Below are positions 21,011 through 32,138 of a stretch of DNA of 64,000 nt, one piece after another. Position 1 is the stretch's first letter; each line of letters begins with the position of its first letter. The stretch is from Chondrus crispus (taxonomy: Eukaryota > Rhodophyta > Florideophyceae > Gigartinales > Gigartinaceae), in NCBI RefSeq assembly GCF_000350225.1, contig NW_005179222.1:74095-138094 (forward strand), written 5' to 3'. The notes below the pieces were generated by a model, which did not search any database, had not been told where the DNA came from, and saw only the letters and a program-made list of their open reading frames with translations. The translations under genes and the position numbers were made by a program.

Positions 21011-23346
21011 GTGGCTGTTCCTCCGGTGCGGTGGCAGGTCTCCTCACGCTTCCCTTGTCCCCCACAACGAACCTCCCAACTCACCCCACAGCACACCCCA
21101 CGACACACTCCACAACCACCACTATCCACACCCTTCCTCACGCTTCTTCCCTTCTCTTTCCTCCTACCAATCCGATGGCAGATCACCGCACGGAACAGGG
21201 ACAGCCCCCACGCGAGCGGCCTCCCGTCTCGGGGCCCTTCTCCCGACGAGTGCGGGCCCTTGCCGCGCCCCCTAGGATCAGCCCCGGCTCCCCAGGTCGG
21301 AGAGTTGACCGTTCTGGGGCAGTCGCCCGACTGGGTCGCAGCTGCGGGACGCCCCGCAACCGAAGGGGAAACTCAGCCGGCGCGGCGTGATCCGTACACG
21401 GTGACGCCCTCGGCGGCGGCGACGCCGCCGACAGGTTGGCTCCGCGCCGGGGTGCGTTCCGTCCGGTCTCTGTTGCCAGGGAGCGATTTGGACCACCGGG
21501 CGTCACGGGGTGGTCGGAACCCCTCGCACGGGCAACCGCCGATGACCGTCGATGCCTACATCGGTACGGCCTTCCCCGACTCCGCCCGGTTTCAGGCCAT
21601 CCCGAGGCGGAGGGGCATCCGCACGCCCTCCCCTCGCGGACGAGTTTGTCAAGAACACCGCTCGGCTGCGTGGAGGACCCGTTGGCTCCATGCACCGCAT
21701 CTGGTGATGGCCGACTCTCGTTCGAATCTCCTGTACGTCCGCTGCGCGGGCGAGGAGCAGTACCACGCGCAGTTGTTCGGTCTCTTCGAGCGGTTCGGCG
21801 GGGGTGTGGATCCCGGGCCCCGCGTCCAACTGGTGGCCTTCCCCCGCCCGTTCGACAGGTGGTACAGTGTGGCCAACCGCGCCCGGTGGGTGAAAATTCC
21901 GCCTAGGAGAGCCGACTGCGGTGGCGCCGCGTAGATGCCTATTTCCCCATGTGGCACAGCACGGAATTCTTCGCGGTCCCCCTGTCGCCCCGGGGTCAGT
22001 TATACCCCGTCTTACCGGACGGATGGAGTAGCCTCGAGGCCCCGGAGTACCTCTATGTCCCCACGCCCAGCGTGCTGGCGTACGTCGCCGCACGCTGGAT
22101 GCCGGTGGGTCCGTTCGGTCGGGAAGCCTCGGCGGGGACGCGCCGGCTGATCGATGCGATCATTCTTTTGGAATGGGCCGTCCTGGCCTTGCTGTGTTTT
22201 CTACACGCCGCACGGGACGGCCATCCGTTTTTCACAAGGTGCCCGGACCCCCGCTTGGCAAGCCGGAATGCGAATGACCGCGACGAGCGGGGCTCACTCT
22301 TCCGGTTATCTCCGGGGCTTTTGCAGCTCATCCGGTCGGTCGGAGTGGCGGCCATCCTCGAGGGTGCGTCCTTCGACCCGACTGGCGCCGAGGCTATCCT
22401 CGACCTCTCCGAGCAGTTGGACTGGTCCCTCCCTGAGCGGGGCGACTTCGTCTGGTACAGTTGGGCCCGCGGGTGCTCCCTGCGGATGCGGCATTGGGAT
22501 GGAACCTCGGCGGAGGCCGCCAACTGGTACGAGCCCCTGCCGGACGTGGATACCGCGTCATACGGCGCCGTCATTGCCTCGGGCGACGGATGGAGCGCGG
22601 CGGTCACCTCCGCCAGGGCCCCATTCGAGCCCTCAACCGAGTCGTTGCCGGTCACGGCTGCTCCGCTCTCGCCGATGCCGGGTACAACCGGCACCACGGA
22701 GGGTGTTCCAGTCGGTCCGTCGACGCCGCCTGAAGTGGTCGTGCCGGTGGCTGCGGACTCCCCGCGAGCCATGGAGGAGGGAGAGCCCGTGGCGGCATCT
22801 GCCCCGGTGGCGCCCCCTCCCTCCGACCCTACTGTAGAGCCAGCGGCGGTAAATCTGCCTGAGGTGGCACCCGCGTCGCCACCAGACTCCGCCGCTTTCC
22901 CCTTCAGCGATATGACCGGGACGGGGACTCAGACCCCTTCGGTGGTCCCTGATGAAGCCTCTAAGAGCGTACCGAATGGAGGGGCTCCCGCTGCGGTTCC
23001 GGACGCGCAGGCTGCCCTGCGCGCCCTGCAAGTGGAGTGCGGATATGCGGGTGTACCCGCGCCGCTCACTCTTGCAGCGGGTTTCACGTCCGCGCGAGCT
23101 TGGCTGGTTGAGGTGACCCACCTCAAGGCGCGGGTGGCGGGCCTCCAGTTCGCGATCCGCCAGCGTGACACCGGCGAGGACCTTTTGCGGGGTGAGGCGA
23201 TGGCTCGTATCCGCGCCGCTCAGGACCACCTCGCAGTATTGAGCGAGCAGGTGGCTGCCAAGAGACCGTACGGTTCGGTCGATGTCGACCTCGCGGGCAC
23301 GACACAGGGGACGGAGCCCTCCGCCAAGCGCCAACGTCGCGACTAA
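21011..23346 (+). other. antisense open frames in the 3' region of the chromovirus
   Basis: Between the integrase/chromodomain end and the 3' LTR lies about 3.9 kb with long frames on the strand opposite gag-pol. The main one is 465 codons from the ATG at 21,949 to 23,346. It has an aromatic-rich N-terminal half, a Pro/Ala/Val-rich middle, a helical C-terminal stretch (QAALRALQVECGYAG, RIRAAQDHLAVLSEQVAAK) and a basic end AKRQRRD like a nuclear signal. Upstream frames in 21,011-21,934 include a protein-like stretch ending in DRWYSVANRARW. The second copy keeps an equally long frame. Antisense genes at this position are known in the plant Grande (gene 23) and other Tat-clade Gypsy elements; here it is in a chromodomain element. 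Function unknown. Confidence 0.5.
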
Positions 23347-23869
23347 GGCTGGTACCGGAGGCGGGGAGAGTATCGAACCGCCTCCGGGGACTAAGTCCCT
23401 TCCTTTCAGTAAATGAGTCCTTCTTCTCCTGGCTCCCTCCTTGGCCCTGTCGCTCGAGTTCGCGTCCTTCTTCTCCTGGCCCCTACGGGTTTCCCCTAAT
23501 TTCATCCCTTCCAGCCGATATCGGTAGTCCGTCGGCTCCGCGGGTCGCGATAGGTGGACCCGCAGTTTCCCGACGTGGTCCCTACGACGGCCGTTGCCCG
23601 CCCGCGGTCACTGCAGGGCGTCATCTCCGCGCAGAGGTGCGGTACCCCCGGCGTGGGGGAAGGTACCCCCTGCCCACGCATTTAAAAACGGGGCCATCCC
23701 TCTGGAAACAGGGGGGTTTCCAAAGAACGGTGGTACTGTATCCCGCTCTGGTCGAGGTAGGGCGGGGCCGTCCCCGTCCCCAAACCTCCCTGGCGGTCCA
23801 TATGGGCGGTTTTTTCAACATGGCACCCCCGGACGCGGGCGGACCCGGGGAGTGCAATGCCGTCAACGG

Positions 23870-24690
23870 GAGGGGGCTACGATTTTTTCCACCCTTCTAG
23901 GGAGGAAAACGTAGCCCCCCTTTGGGCTTAATTAAAATCCGGCCATCGGAGTCACCTCCTTGCCATCCAGGGCCCTTCCGCGCCGGGTCAATCCGGCGCG
24001 GGGCAGCGGTAGCGCGCGGTTGCCTGCGCGCTCTTGCGGTGGCGGGTTACCGCAACGGGTGCGGCCTGTGGCCTACTCCCCGGGTCGCCCGTCGAGGTGA
24101 GATCTTCCTGACTGCCTGGTCGGGGGTACCGCAGCGGGTTTTCCTCCGCGCTTCCATGTCGGGCTGACCCGTACCGCGGCCCGACGGGCGGGCGACCGCA
24201 CTATCGTCGTGACGGGTCATTGCGGGGGCGGGTTCCCGTTCCGCCCGCAACACCCGGTGCGCGTACTCATTACCGGCTTGGGGCGAAACCGGCCTTTTCC
24301 TTGGTAATTTCCGCCTGCTTTTTCCTTGCGGTGGGTGCCTTTTCGGCGTTTTGACGAGCTCTGACTGGGTGTTCCCCTTCATCGGAGGCGCCGCGATCCG
24401 CCTCCGCTGCTCTGCGGACTACATCCGCACGGGCACGGTTTCTGCCATCCAATCGGTCTTGGGTCGCTGCGCCCTTGAGAGCCCGGCGAGGGCTCGCCAT
24501 GACAGTATTTCCGCACCGGTATCTCCCCGTTGGGTCTTGTCCCCCGGGTGCTGACCCGGGCTCGGAAGAGGGCTTCACTTTTATCCACCCCGAGGGGGGT
24601 GAGACGTAGCCCGCCCGAGTGTTTCCTTGGCCATCGCTGCGTCGGGTCGCTCCGCCCGCGGGTCCGTTCCATCCGCGCCTGGCCTGTCCC
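23870..24690. repeat. diverged tandem segments in chromovirus 3' region
   Basis: Two stretches about 690 bp apart share TCCACC, a G/C hairpin, ACGTAGCCC and then GCGCGCGGTTG: at 23,886-24,030 and at 24,577-24,725. The first holds a hairpin CCACCCTTCTAGGGAGG. They may be an old internal duplication or regulatory 3' sequence. Minus-strand frames here are basic and may be the integrase tail, but I cannot assign them. Confidence 0.35.
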
Positions 24691-24698
24691 GTGCCGTT

Positions 24699-25007
24699 TT
24701 AGCGGTGGCGCGCGGTTGTCCGCGCGCGCCAGAAGCGGTCGATGAAGGGTTGCGGGAGGCCTTCGGCAGGTTCCCAGGTATCGTCCGCAGGGGTAGAACC
24801 ATACCAGCGGACCTTGTACTGGGTGCCGCTGCGGGTCTCCCGGTGAGCGACCAAGTGGTAAACCGCGTACTCCGCTGGCGGCTCAGGTGTTCCCGCCGGT
24901 GGGTCCGTTGTCAGTGCGGCCACAGTGGGGTCGTGGGGTCCTCGCGGCATCTTGGTTACCAGATCGATGCTCACGCGGTTCGAGACCCCGTCTTGGTCGA
25001 CGACCAC
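24699..25007 (-). CDS. chromodomain of the Gypsy integrase (fossil part)
   Basis: The minus-strand frame contains YAVYHLVAHRETRSGTQYKV followed by RWYGSTPADDTWEPAE and QPFIDRFW. This is the standard chromodomain pattern with its aromatic cage positions and TWEP motif. In chromoviruses this domain ends the integrase and guides insertion toward modified chromatin. Its presence places the element in the chromovirus branch of Ty3/Gypsy. Confidence 0.85.
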   Translation of the reverse strand: MVVDQDGVSNRVSIDLVTKMPRGPHDPTVAALTTDPPAGTPEPPAEYAVYHLVAHRETRSGTQYKVRWYGSTPADDTWEPAEGLPQPFIDRFWRARTTARHR

Positions 25008-25079
25008 TGTGGCCTCCGTGGCGGATCGGACCCGAAAAGGGCCTTCTGTTTTCGGTAAGAGCTTGACGGAGGGTCCTCC

Positions 25080-25342
25080 TCAGTTGCTCGGTAGGTCTCC
25101 CCGCTCGGCGCTCGTCAACGGCCGCGGTGGACGGTCCACGTAGACAATGTCTCCCACCGCGATGACCGGACGGAAGCGCACCTTCTTATCGAAGTCGGCT
25201 TTGTACCTCCTCTGCGCCGCGGTTAGTTTCACCCGCGTGCGCTCGAGGGCATCCCGGTGCTTCCGCAACGTCGCGCGCTTGTACTGTACCGGGGTCCGCG
25301 GGTCTTCCGTGTGGGATCCGGCGTCTTGCGGTACAGTACCGG
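25080..25342 (-). CDS. integrase C-terminal piece (fossil part)
   Basis: The minus strand carries RTRVKLTAAQRRYKADFDKK and VGDIVYVDRPP, the region after the integrase core in Gypsy elements. The rest of the integrase lies at 33,317 and above, because a Copia element is inserted exactly here with target duplication ACCGG. Confidence 0.8.
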
Positions 25343-25700
25343 TGTGTCAATTTGTGCAAAGTTTACAGTTTTGCAGCATACAGAGCATGGCAAGATGGAA
25401 TGGGATAGTAGTAGTTGGATGCATGAGGTACGAATTGATTAATCGAGGCAAGCAGCGCAAAGGACCAAAGGGTGCAAAGCAATCCCCATGCATGGGGTTT
25501 TAATTCACGTCTACGAGCTGTAGCGAAAAGCCGGCAATTGCATTGTCGACCAATGTAAGCGAGAATGGTAATTGAATGCAGGAGCGACATGCTGTTCTCC
25601 TAGATAGTGATGTATATGGAGCGATAGAGACACCGGAAGCACTGGAGGGAAGGAGGCAGAGCGAGAGCGGAGGTGAAGAGCAAATATAGTGCAGAGAGTA

Positions 25701-28128
25701 CCCTTCTTGGGGGCTAAATTTGGGACACAATTTATGGGAACTCCCATAAATCGACAACAGTTCCCTTAAAGAGCCCTCGAATATATGCCGGGCAAGTGTC
25801 CTTGAGTCCCCAATACAAGTAAACTGGAACACCGCCCATTGGTGGGTTGTCAATCAAGACGTTTAAAATTCTTCGTTCTGCTTCCAGAGTGTTGAAATTT
25901 TCGAAAAGGGGTTTATTTGAGACAGTAGCCAATCTGAGGTACTTAACAATTATTGTTACTTAAATGCATCAGAGTCTCCGCAGCGTCCTGCGAATGGGAT
26001 GGCGTCGACTGTCCAGTGCTCTGCGCGCTCTTTTCTGCCTTTTGGTTGCCTGTACATGAAGGGGAACGACACCTCTTGCCCAACTTCGCACGTGTCATCG
26101 CCTCCCTTTCCTCCTGCTTTCGGCGACGCAGTTCATCTCGCTCCATTTTCCCTTGCTCCCTTACCGCGTTTTTTTGTACTCGCGCCTCTGCCTTCGAACG
26201 GTTCTCTTCCTCCACTCGAACCCGTTCAGCATTTGCTTCTTTGTCCTTCTGTCTGCGCCCCTCAATCAGGTCCCCAACTGTAAGGCACCACGACGGTGCT
26301 CCGCACCCCAACACTCTCCTCGCCTCTCCGCCACATTGGGCGATTGGCCTTCGACTGATTCCAAATAATATCGAGTTGACAGAATCATTGTCAGCCAATG
26401 CAAGGCGGAGGCGTTTGATGGAATCTGTTTTGTCTGAAGTCTCAGTGAATATTGTCTTCAGCTTCCCCCATGTGTCACTGTCACTGAGCCTTTTTCGAAC
26501 ACTCTTAAGCGCCGACGTCGGTCCTGCGTTGTCAATGCGATTGATTAGTGCTGTGCGGGTCTGTTCGCGTTCAAATGCTTCTGTCTTGAGTCTATCTAAG
26601 AATCGGTAGTCCATTGGTCAGATGCCTGTTTTCACGAAAGACTCCCTCACAATTGATGCTGTGACTGCAGCATGCCCCGCTACTGCAAGCTTTAGTTTAA
26701 ACCCCATGGCATGTACATTGGTGGATGCCAATGACAAAAGCTCATCTCTGGTATTCCTGACCGCTTTCTGGAAGCTTTTGTTAATTTGATTATCGCAGAG
26801 TTGTAAAAAATGTGTTGTGTTTGCGGGGAGCACAACTACTTCTATGTTGTGCTTCCTCGCCTTTTCAAGCCACTCAATTCCCTTTCTCGACCTGTAGCCA
26901 TCAAGGAACAAAATGTATGCCTTCTCCCTCGGGACTGCCTTTCGAACAAATTTATCAATATGTTCTATAATATGAGGCATTGTGTCCATTTCGACGGATC
27001 CCTTCTGTGTACATCTCAAAACACGGTCCCTCGGAATCCAAGACTCGTCTGTTAACCAATGGGGAACGTTGTCTTTTGTGTACTCTTTCTTCGGAAGGGG
27101 TGCCATCCGTGACTGCATGACGTTCTTTCCGCCTCCTACAGCGAAAAGGGGGGCAAGTTGGCCTGATGCTGACGCAATAAGAACAGCGGTCAAGTGCTTT
27201 GCTGAACCTTTAACATTGGCAATTGCACCGCCGTGGTTGCTGTTTGCCGAAGAGAAAACCTTAATTCGACGTCCAAACTCTCCGTCCACATGCGTTTCAT
27301 CCATATTCCAGATTCTGTTGGATCGTTAAGGATTCCCGGATGACGCTGCTCCACTTTTTTGAGCGTTTCGGAAAAGGTTGGACGTGATAGTAGTTTTCGG
27401 CTTTTATCTTGATTGCTTCTTTATTTTCAGCGTTTCTGTAGACCAATTCTCTGTTCTGTGCGCGATACGTTCTTATAGCAGCTCGAGAAGGGATCCCATT
27501 AATATATCCTTGCCGACCATCTGCACAAATTTCTTTTAATGTCGACTGTAGTGTTGGAACATCCACAGCAAATTCTCTTCTCGCCGCAGTAATTATGCGT
27601 TCGTTTAAAGCTTTAGACTCTTCATTCGTCCAGATAGTCTTTCGACCACGCCGGTTATTCAGAGGATTAAGTAGCTTTTCTAATTTTTCCTTGTCTTTGC
27701 CTTTCAGGCAAGTATGAATGCGACCTGCTGTGGACTTTGAAGTTCCACAAATTGACGCGACATCCCTTACCGACCTCCATTCCCTAAGAGAGTCAAGGCA
27801 CGAGCCCGGCGTTGCTTCTCTTCTTCACCCTGCTTCTGGCGCCGGATATAGGCAGCCGTTTGACTGCGCATGGAATGTGGCATGGTTGGTAATTTCAGGA
27901 TTAAGCGGTAGACCGCCTCGTCAAGGACAGTATCTCTGGACAAAAAAAACAGGTATCGTTTACCCGCCCAAACAGCCAGCCAGTTTGAATTCTGACGGGC
28001 TGTCGAATCCACGGCAAACACTTGTATGCATAGTTGCGGTTGATTAATAGCGTTGAGAAGCAGTTCATATCTGTTTAAGTTAGGTGTCCCAAGTTAAGCT
28101 CTGTCCCAAATTTGGCCCCCGAGAAGGG
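25701..28128 (-). mobile_element. pogo-like DNA transposon with TA duplication
   Basis: A 2,428-bp element flanked by TA (25,699-25,700 and 28,129-28,130). Its terminal inverted repeats are 27 bp and match at 25 of 27: the left begins CCCTTCTTGGGGGC and the right, reversed, begins CCCTTCTCGGGGGC. TA duplication and the DDE_1 transposase inside place it in the Tc1/mariner superfamily, pogo branch. It sits in a Copia LTR, so it is the youngest layer of the nest. Confidence 0.93.
25943..28021 (-). pseudogene. pogo-like transposase of the nested element
   Basis: Minus-strand pieces in order: an N-terminal part (28,021-27,767); a helix-turn-helix RDVASICGTSKSTAGRIH (about 27,770-27,700); a CENP-B-type segment around GRKTIWTNEESKALNERI; the catalytic domain 27,304-26,618 with MDETHVDGEFG, ILFLDGYRSRKG and VVLPANTTHFLQLCDNQINK (three Asp); and a Lys/Glu-rich coiled C-terminal part (26,614-25,943). 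At least two frame changes and one in-frame TGA (26,618-26,620) interrupt it, so this copy is probably inactive. It belongs to the same broad family as the genes at 15,536 and 54,955 but is not a close copy. Confidence 0.8.
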
Positions 28129-28205
28129 TAGCATACTCGGGCTTTTCTGCCTTCTGTATTCGCCACCAAGGACAGAACTGCTCCTACACTGCGCGCGACA
28201 CCAGA

Positions 28206-28670
28206 ATGTCTGAGCTGGTTCCCACAGTTATGGGCCCAGGAGCAGATTCTGCTCCAAAGAGCCTATATGACCCGCCAAAACTTCATGCAGAAACCGGCAA
28301 GTTCATGTGGCGTCAAGCCGTGCGTATTTGGGCACAGAAAATGCGGTCGTTCGCAAAAGGCGGAGACAACAAAGCCAACAGTCTAGGGATTACACTGTAC
28401 TCAGCCATGGACTACTCATTCATCCAAGTTATCGATAGCGCTAATACAGCTAGTGAGCTCAAGCTCGTTTCGGACGACGATGAGGATAATGATGCTGTTG
28501 ATCAGAAAGATGTTATCGAAAAAATCATCCAGCTAGTCGCAAAGGACTCTGTTACAGATGGAGTGCGTAGACTAGTAAAGATGAGCCAGAAGATTCATTC
28601 ACGCAAAAGACAGGAGAATGAGACGTATGATTCATTTGCAGAGCGCTTTCGTGGTGTTGGTCAGACGTAA
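28206..28670 (+). CDS. Copia gag-like region (fossil part)
   Basis: The frame starts at an ATG at 28,206, which lies 21 bp inside the 5' LTR, and crosses the LTR end and primer site. It encodes a Copia-type gag beginning MSELVPTVMGPGADSAPK, with KFMWRQAVRIWAQKMRSFA and a charged region. The gag region continues past this frame to about 29,210 in broken form. Confidence 0.65.
   Translation: MSELVPTVMGPGADSAPKSLYDPPKLHAETGKFMWRQAVRIWAQKMRSFAKGGDNKANSLGITLYSAMDYSFIQVIDSANTASELKLVSDDDEDNDAVDQKDVIEKIIQLVAKDSVTDGVRRLVKMSQKIHSRKRQENETYDSFAERFRGVGQT
28227..28239 (+). other. Copia primer-binding site, half-tRNA type
   Basis: Immediately after the 5' LTR the sequence is GTTATGGGCCCAG. This is the site known from Drosophila copia, which is primed by an internal fragment of initiator-methionine tRNA rather than by the 3' CCA end. 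Confidence 0.75.
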
Positions 28671-30120
28671 TCCCTGCTATGCCGGTGATACATCTCAAGA
28701 TAGCCAAAATTTTGCGATGCTCCTCCTCGAGAACGCCAACTTACCATCCTCCACCTTCAATAACATTGTCAGTATCCTTATCGCGGATGCAAAAGATAAG
28801 AGTTGGTCGACCGTCCAGTACTTCAAAATTACGAAAGAAAAGTTTGCAGCAATTGAGAATAGTTTTGAGAATGCCATCGACATGTGGAAAAGTCCCTCAC
28901 GCATCAAGTTTCCAACGAACAGCAAGCTGTTGCCTCTCAGAAGGTCCAGGAATTATGGGATGCGCACAAACTCAATATCACGACCGCAAAGACGAACAAA
29001 TTTCGCTATGATACAGAGGAAAAGGCCCCATATGCTATATGCTTGAACGATGTAGTAGCCGCTTTGAAAGATGTGAAGTCTCAGGACATCACGCAAGACC
29101 AAAATCTGAAACCACCACCACACACACCTGCCTCATCAGCCTATAACAACGCTGGCAGCCATGACGGAGGACGCTCCGGCACGATGATGACGAAGCGCCA
29201 CTCCTATTAAGGTCGCAATTTGAGTACCACGTACGAGCCATCCGGTCCGAGATTTAAGTTCAAAGCACGAATCCCCGCCAATACAGGTCCCAAAAGCAAT
29301 ACGCGATGAGTAGACTGCGGTAAACTCGGCCACTGGAAAAATGACCCCGAATGCAAGACCCGCAGAGACCCTAAGCGTATACGATTCGATACGGACAGAG
29401 TGAATAATGACGCTTTTAAACCTAGCAGTCAATATTTTCAATAAAGGGGTTAGCGAAGCTCCGCGCTGACCCCAATCCGATTCTAGATGAAGGAGCCCCG
29501 ACCTCATGGGATGGCATTGACAATGCTACTTACCTCTGCGATACTCGTGGGAAAAGACTCAATCTCGATCCCCCACTTAGCAACCAGTCCCTTAGCTGGG
29601 GCAACGAGTGCATCAACGCCAAGCCAATCGTAGCTTCTTGGATACTTACTGTGATGAATACACGTAACAATCCGACGTCCTACACATTCCATCTGGTAGA
29701 AGGCAGCTCCCCGCTACTTATCGGTCTGGATGTGAAGGAATTTACCAATACTCTCAATCTTCTTAACGAGAAGTGCATCATAATCAAGCGTCCTTACGAT
29801 GTAAGCCAGCGTTGCTTCAACACCGACATATCCCCAGAGGTGAGACGTGGCAATGCGGATAGACGGCTCCGCATAGCTGTCGCTATGCAGGCAAACGCCA
29901 ACGTGAAGTCGCTCATGTCAAACCTGCAGCTAAATTCCCAACGCTCCCTACTGCTCTCTTCCAAGCAGATTCCTCGCTTCACACACGCACGACCACTTGA
30001 GGTCAAAGCGATATGCGTAAAAGCAGGTATATGAACTGAGACGCTTGATAAGGCGATTGACAAGGTTGACAAAGCCTGCGAGGTCTGCGTCCGAAATGGC
30101 CGCACACTCCCATCTAAGAA
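28671..30120 (+). other. Copia gag end and protease region (fossil part)
   Basis: Degenerate frames with gag-like and protease-region similarity, for example SSPLLIGLDVKEF at about 29,710. Long parts read poorly in any frame. No independent gene is seen here. Confidence 0.5.
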
Positions 30121-30183
30121 GATATCACACACGTTAATGAGGCATTCAACCAAGAGATCCAAGTAGACTTTACATACTGTGAA

Positions 30184-30798
30184 GTGCGCAAGAAAAGACG
30201 CATTCTTTTCGTCATCACCGATACGGGCACTGGCTACACCGAAACAGCGATAGTCCAAAACAAAGACATGGACACAATTTTGAAGAAACTCACAGTCGTT
30301 TGGATATGCGTACACGGGGCACCTCGAAACTTCTCTGCTGACGATGAGTACAATCGCAGGAAACTCATTAACTTCCTGCGTGTGCATGACATTAATTTCA
30401 AACCACGGCCAGCACGCCGCCATAACAAAATCGGCATAGTTGAGCGCAAGAACGGGACCTTGAAGGACATCATTCGTAAATTAGACACCGATATCACCAC
30501 GGCACAGCATGACACAATTGTTGCTCGAGCAACGTTCCTGTCTAACGTGTTCTCAGGTGCACGACTAATGAGCTCGTTGGAGCTAGCACGGGGATACAGC
30601 CCTTCATTACTCGGGCTCCCAAGAACAGATGTCACAAAACAGCTTCTAGAGGCGCACGCGGCACAGGTCGCCACCAGAGCACCACAGAGACTTCTCCACT
30701 CTCGTGCACCAGATTCGCCAACACCCGAGATGTTCACCTTTAACGACGACGTATGGGTATTCTACACAACGACAAAACAGAACGAGAAAGTGGAGTGA
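30184..30798 (+). CDS. Copia integrase core (fossil part)
   Basis: The frame shows RRILFVITDTGTGYTETAIV (integrase core with a catalytic Asp) and later RRHNKIGIVERKNGTLKDII, the G-x-x-E-R-x-N segment with the catalytic Glu typical of Copia integrases. It lies between the gag/protease region and RT, which is the Copia order. Confidence 0.8.
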   Translation: MRKKRRILFVITDTGTGYTETAIVQNKDMDTILKKLTVVWICVHGAPRNFSADDEYNRRKLINFLRVHDINFKPRPARRHNKIGIVERKNGTLKDIIRKLDTDITTAQHDTIVARATFLSNVFSGARLMSSLELARGYSPSLLGLPRTDVTKQLLEAHAAQVATRAPQRLLHSRAPDSPTPEMFTFNDDVWVFYTTTKQNEKVE

Positions 30799-31307
30799 GT
30801 CCAGGCCAAGGTCGTCAAAGCCGAACCGCACCACCTCATTGCCCGTAGATCCCAACGCGTTCCGCCTATTCGTGTTGCATACAAAGACGTGAGTGTCGCG
30901 CCTCAAGGACAACTAGCCCAGGAGCTCATGTCATGCTCCGTCGAACATGAACTCGGATATGACGGTCCGACAGATGGGGGTAAGTAACATACCGGAGGCA
31001 GACATTCATCCGTCTACCCCAAGCCTGATGGGATCAGCATCCGGAAATAAGCCCAAGGGGGCAGAAGATGACATTGGCCGATATGCGGAAACCGTGCACG
31101 ACGAAGCCCCAGACGGCACGCATCCTTGACCAGATCCATGACGTCGTAGGATCCCAGCAAGTGAGCAGTAGCAAGCTTGCCTTCGCGCCCCTGTGGATCA
31201 TAAATCAGGCTTTCGAGAAGGAGCACGAAGAAAATTAGTCAGATGCGTACGAGCCCCTGATAGAAAACAACGTCTCACGCCGTGCTAATATTATCACCTC
31301 ACATGCG

Positions 31308-32138
31308 GTGTACAAAATTAAGACTGATGAACACGGAGACCGTACACTCAAAGCGCGTATCGTGCCGCATGTAAACAGAGATGTAGAGAAGAACGACATT
31401 CGCGAAGATTCTGCAACTGCCCAATTGTGCGAAATAAGATTACTCCTCTCAATCGCTACATTTCTGGGGTTTCGACTTGGCTTTGCGGACATAAAAGGTG
31501 CTTATCTCCAGAGCGGTCCAATCCAACGGGATATATACGTAGGACCACCGAGGGAATGGCAGGGAGCTCGAGGCACACTGTGGAAAGTTTTGTGGAGACT
31601 GACCAAGCTCCCGTACACCATTGTGGAGGCGGGAAGACAGTGGCAAAAAACGATAGAGCTATGGATGCTGACGGAAGGCGGGCGTGAGACGGTGTTTGGC
31701 CTCAGACAGCTCTTCGTGCAACGTGACACACTCGGAAAGATCATGCTGATGGTGGCAAAAGTCACAGATGACTTTCTCATAGGACGACTACCTCCGGACA
31801 TTACACGTTTCATTGGCAAAATGAAGGACAAGTTCCAGGTTGGTAAAACAGTGATCGACCAGAGTTTCTTCTTCGGTGGATGCGAAGTAGATCAAGATCA
31901 CACAGGCCATATCACAATGACTATGAACCGGTATGTAAACAGGCTAAAAGATATACCACTGTCAAAGCAAAGGCGCAGACAAATCCACGAATCAGTATCT
32001 GAAATGGAGAAGAAGAAATACCGTAGTCTAGCTGGGAACTCTCCTGTACTTAGGAAACGGAGTTTTGCCACAGGCGTCGTATGTGACTTCAGTACTGCAA
32101 CAGCAGATATCAGACGTCAAAATACGCCACCTTGTTGA
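31308..32138 (+). CDS. Copia reverse transcriptase (fossil part)
   Basis: Contains LLSIATFLGFRLGFADIKGA followed by YLQSGPIQRDIYVGPP, the Copia RT palm signature. KLPYTIVEAGRQW (thumb-side Copia pattern) and VTDDFLIG follow. Confidence 0.8.
   Translation: MYKIKTDEHGDRTLKARIVPHVNRDVEKNDIREDSATAQLCEIRLLLSIATFLGFRLGFADIKGAYLQSGPIQRDIYVGPPREWQGARGTLWKVLWRLTKLPYTIVEAGRQWQKTIELWMLTEGGRETVFGLRQLFVQRDTLGKIMLMVAKVTDDFLIGRLPPDITRFIGKMKDKFQVGKTVIDQSFFFGGCEVDQDHTGHITMTMNRYVNRLKDIPLSKQRRRQIHESVSEMEKKKYRSLAGNSPVLRKRSFATGVVCDFSTATADIRRQNTPPC

Larger units (their letters stand above)
14045..24567 (+). repeat. 10.5-kb segmental duplication, copy 1
   Basis: This stretch matches 53,465-64,000 in direct orientation from CCCTAAAACATG onward, to the last base of the window. 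The net length difference is only 13 bp (10,523 against 10,536). Identity looks like 97-98% by eye. It contains a pogo-like gene, the C-terminal part of a piggyBac/YqaJ gene, a chromovirus LTR and the 3' part of that chromovirus. Confidence 0.95.
25343..28226 (+). repeat. Copia 5' LTR, split by a DNA transposon
   Basis: LTR sequence is present at 25,343-25,700 and 28,131-28,226. The 3' LTR at 32,861-33,316 runs through the same point uninterrupted (around GAGAGTAGCATACTCGG), which proves the insertion. Confidence 0.92.

Noticed and set aside
20830-21390. Frame reading out of the chromovirus LTR on the plus strand
   Set aside because: It overlaps a longer frame in the same sense and starts inside the LTR and purine tract. 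Not a separate gene.
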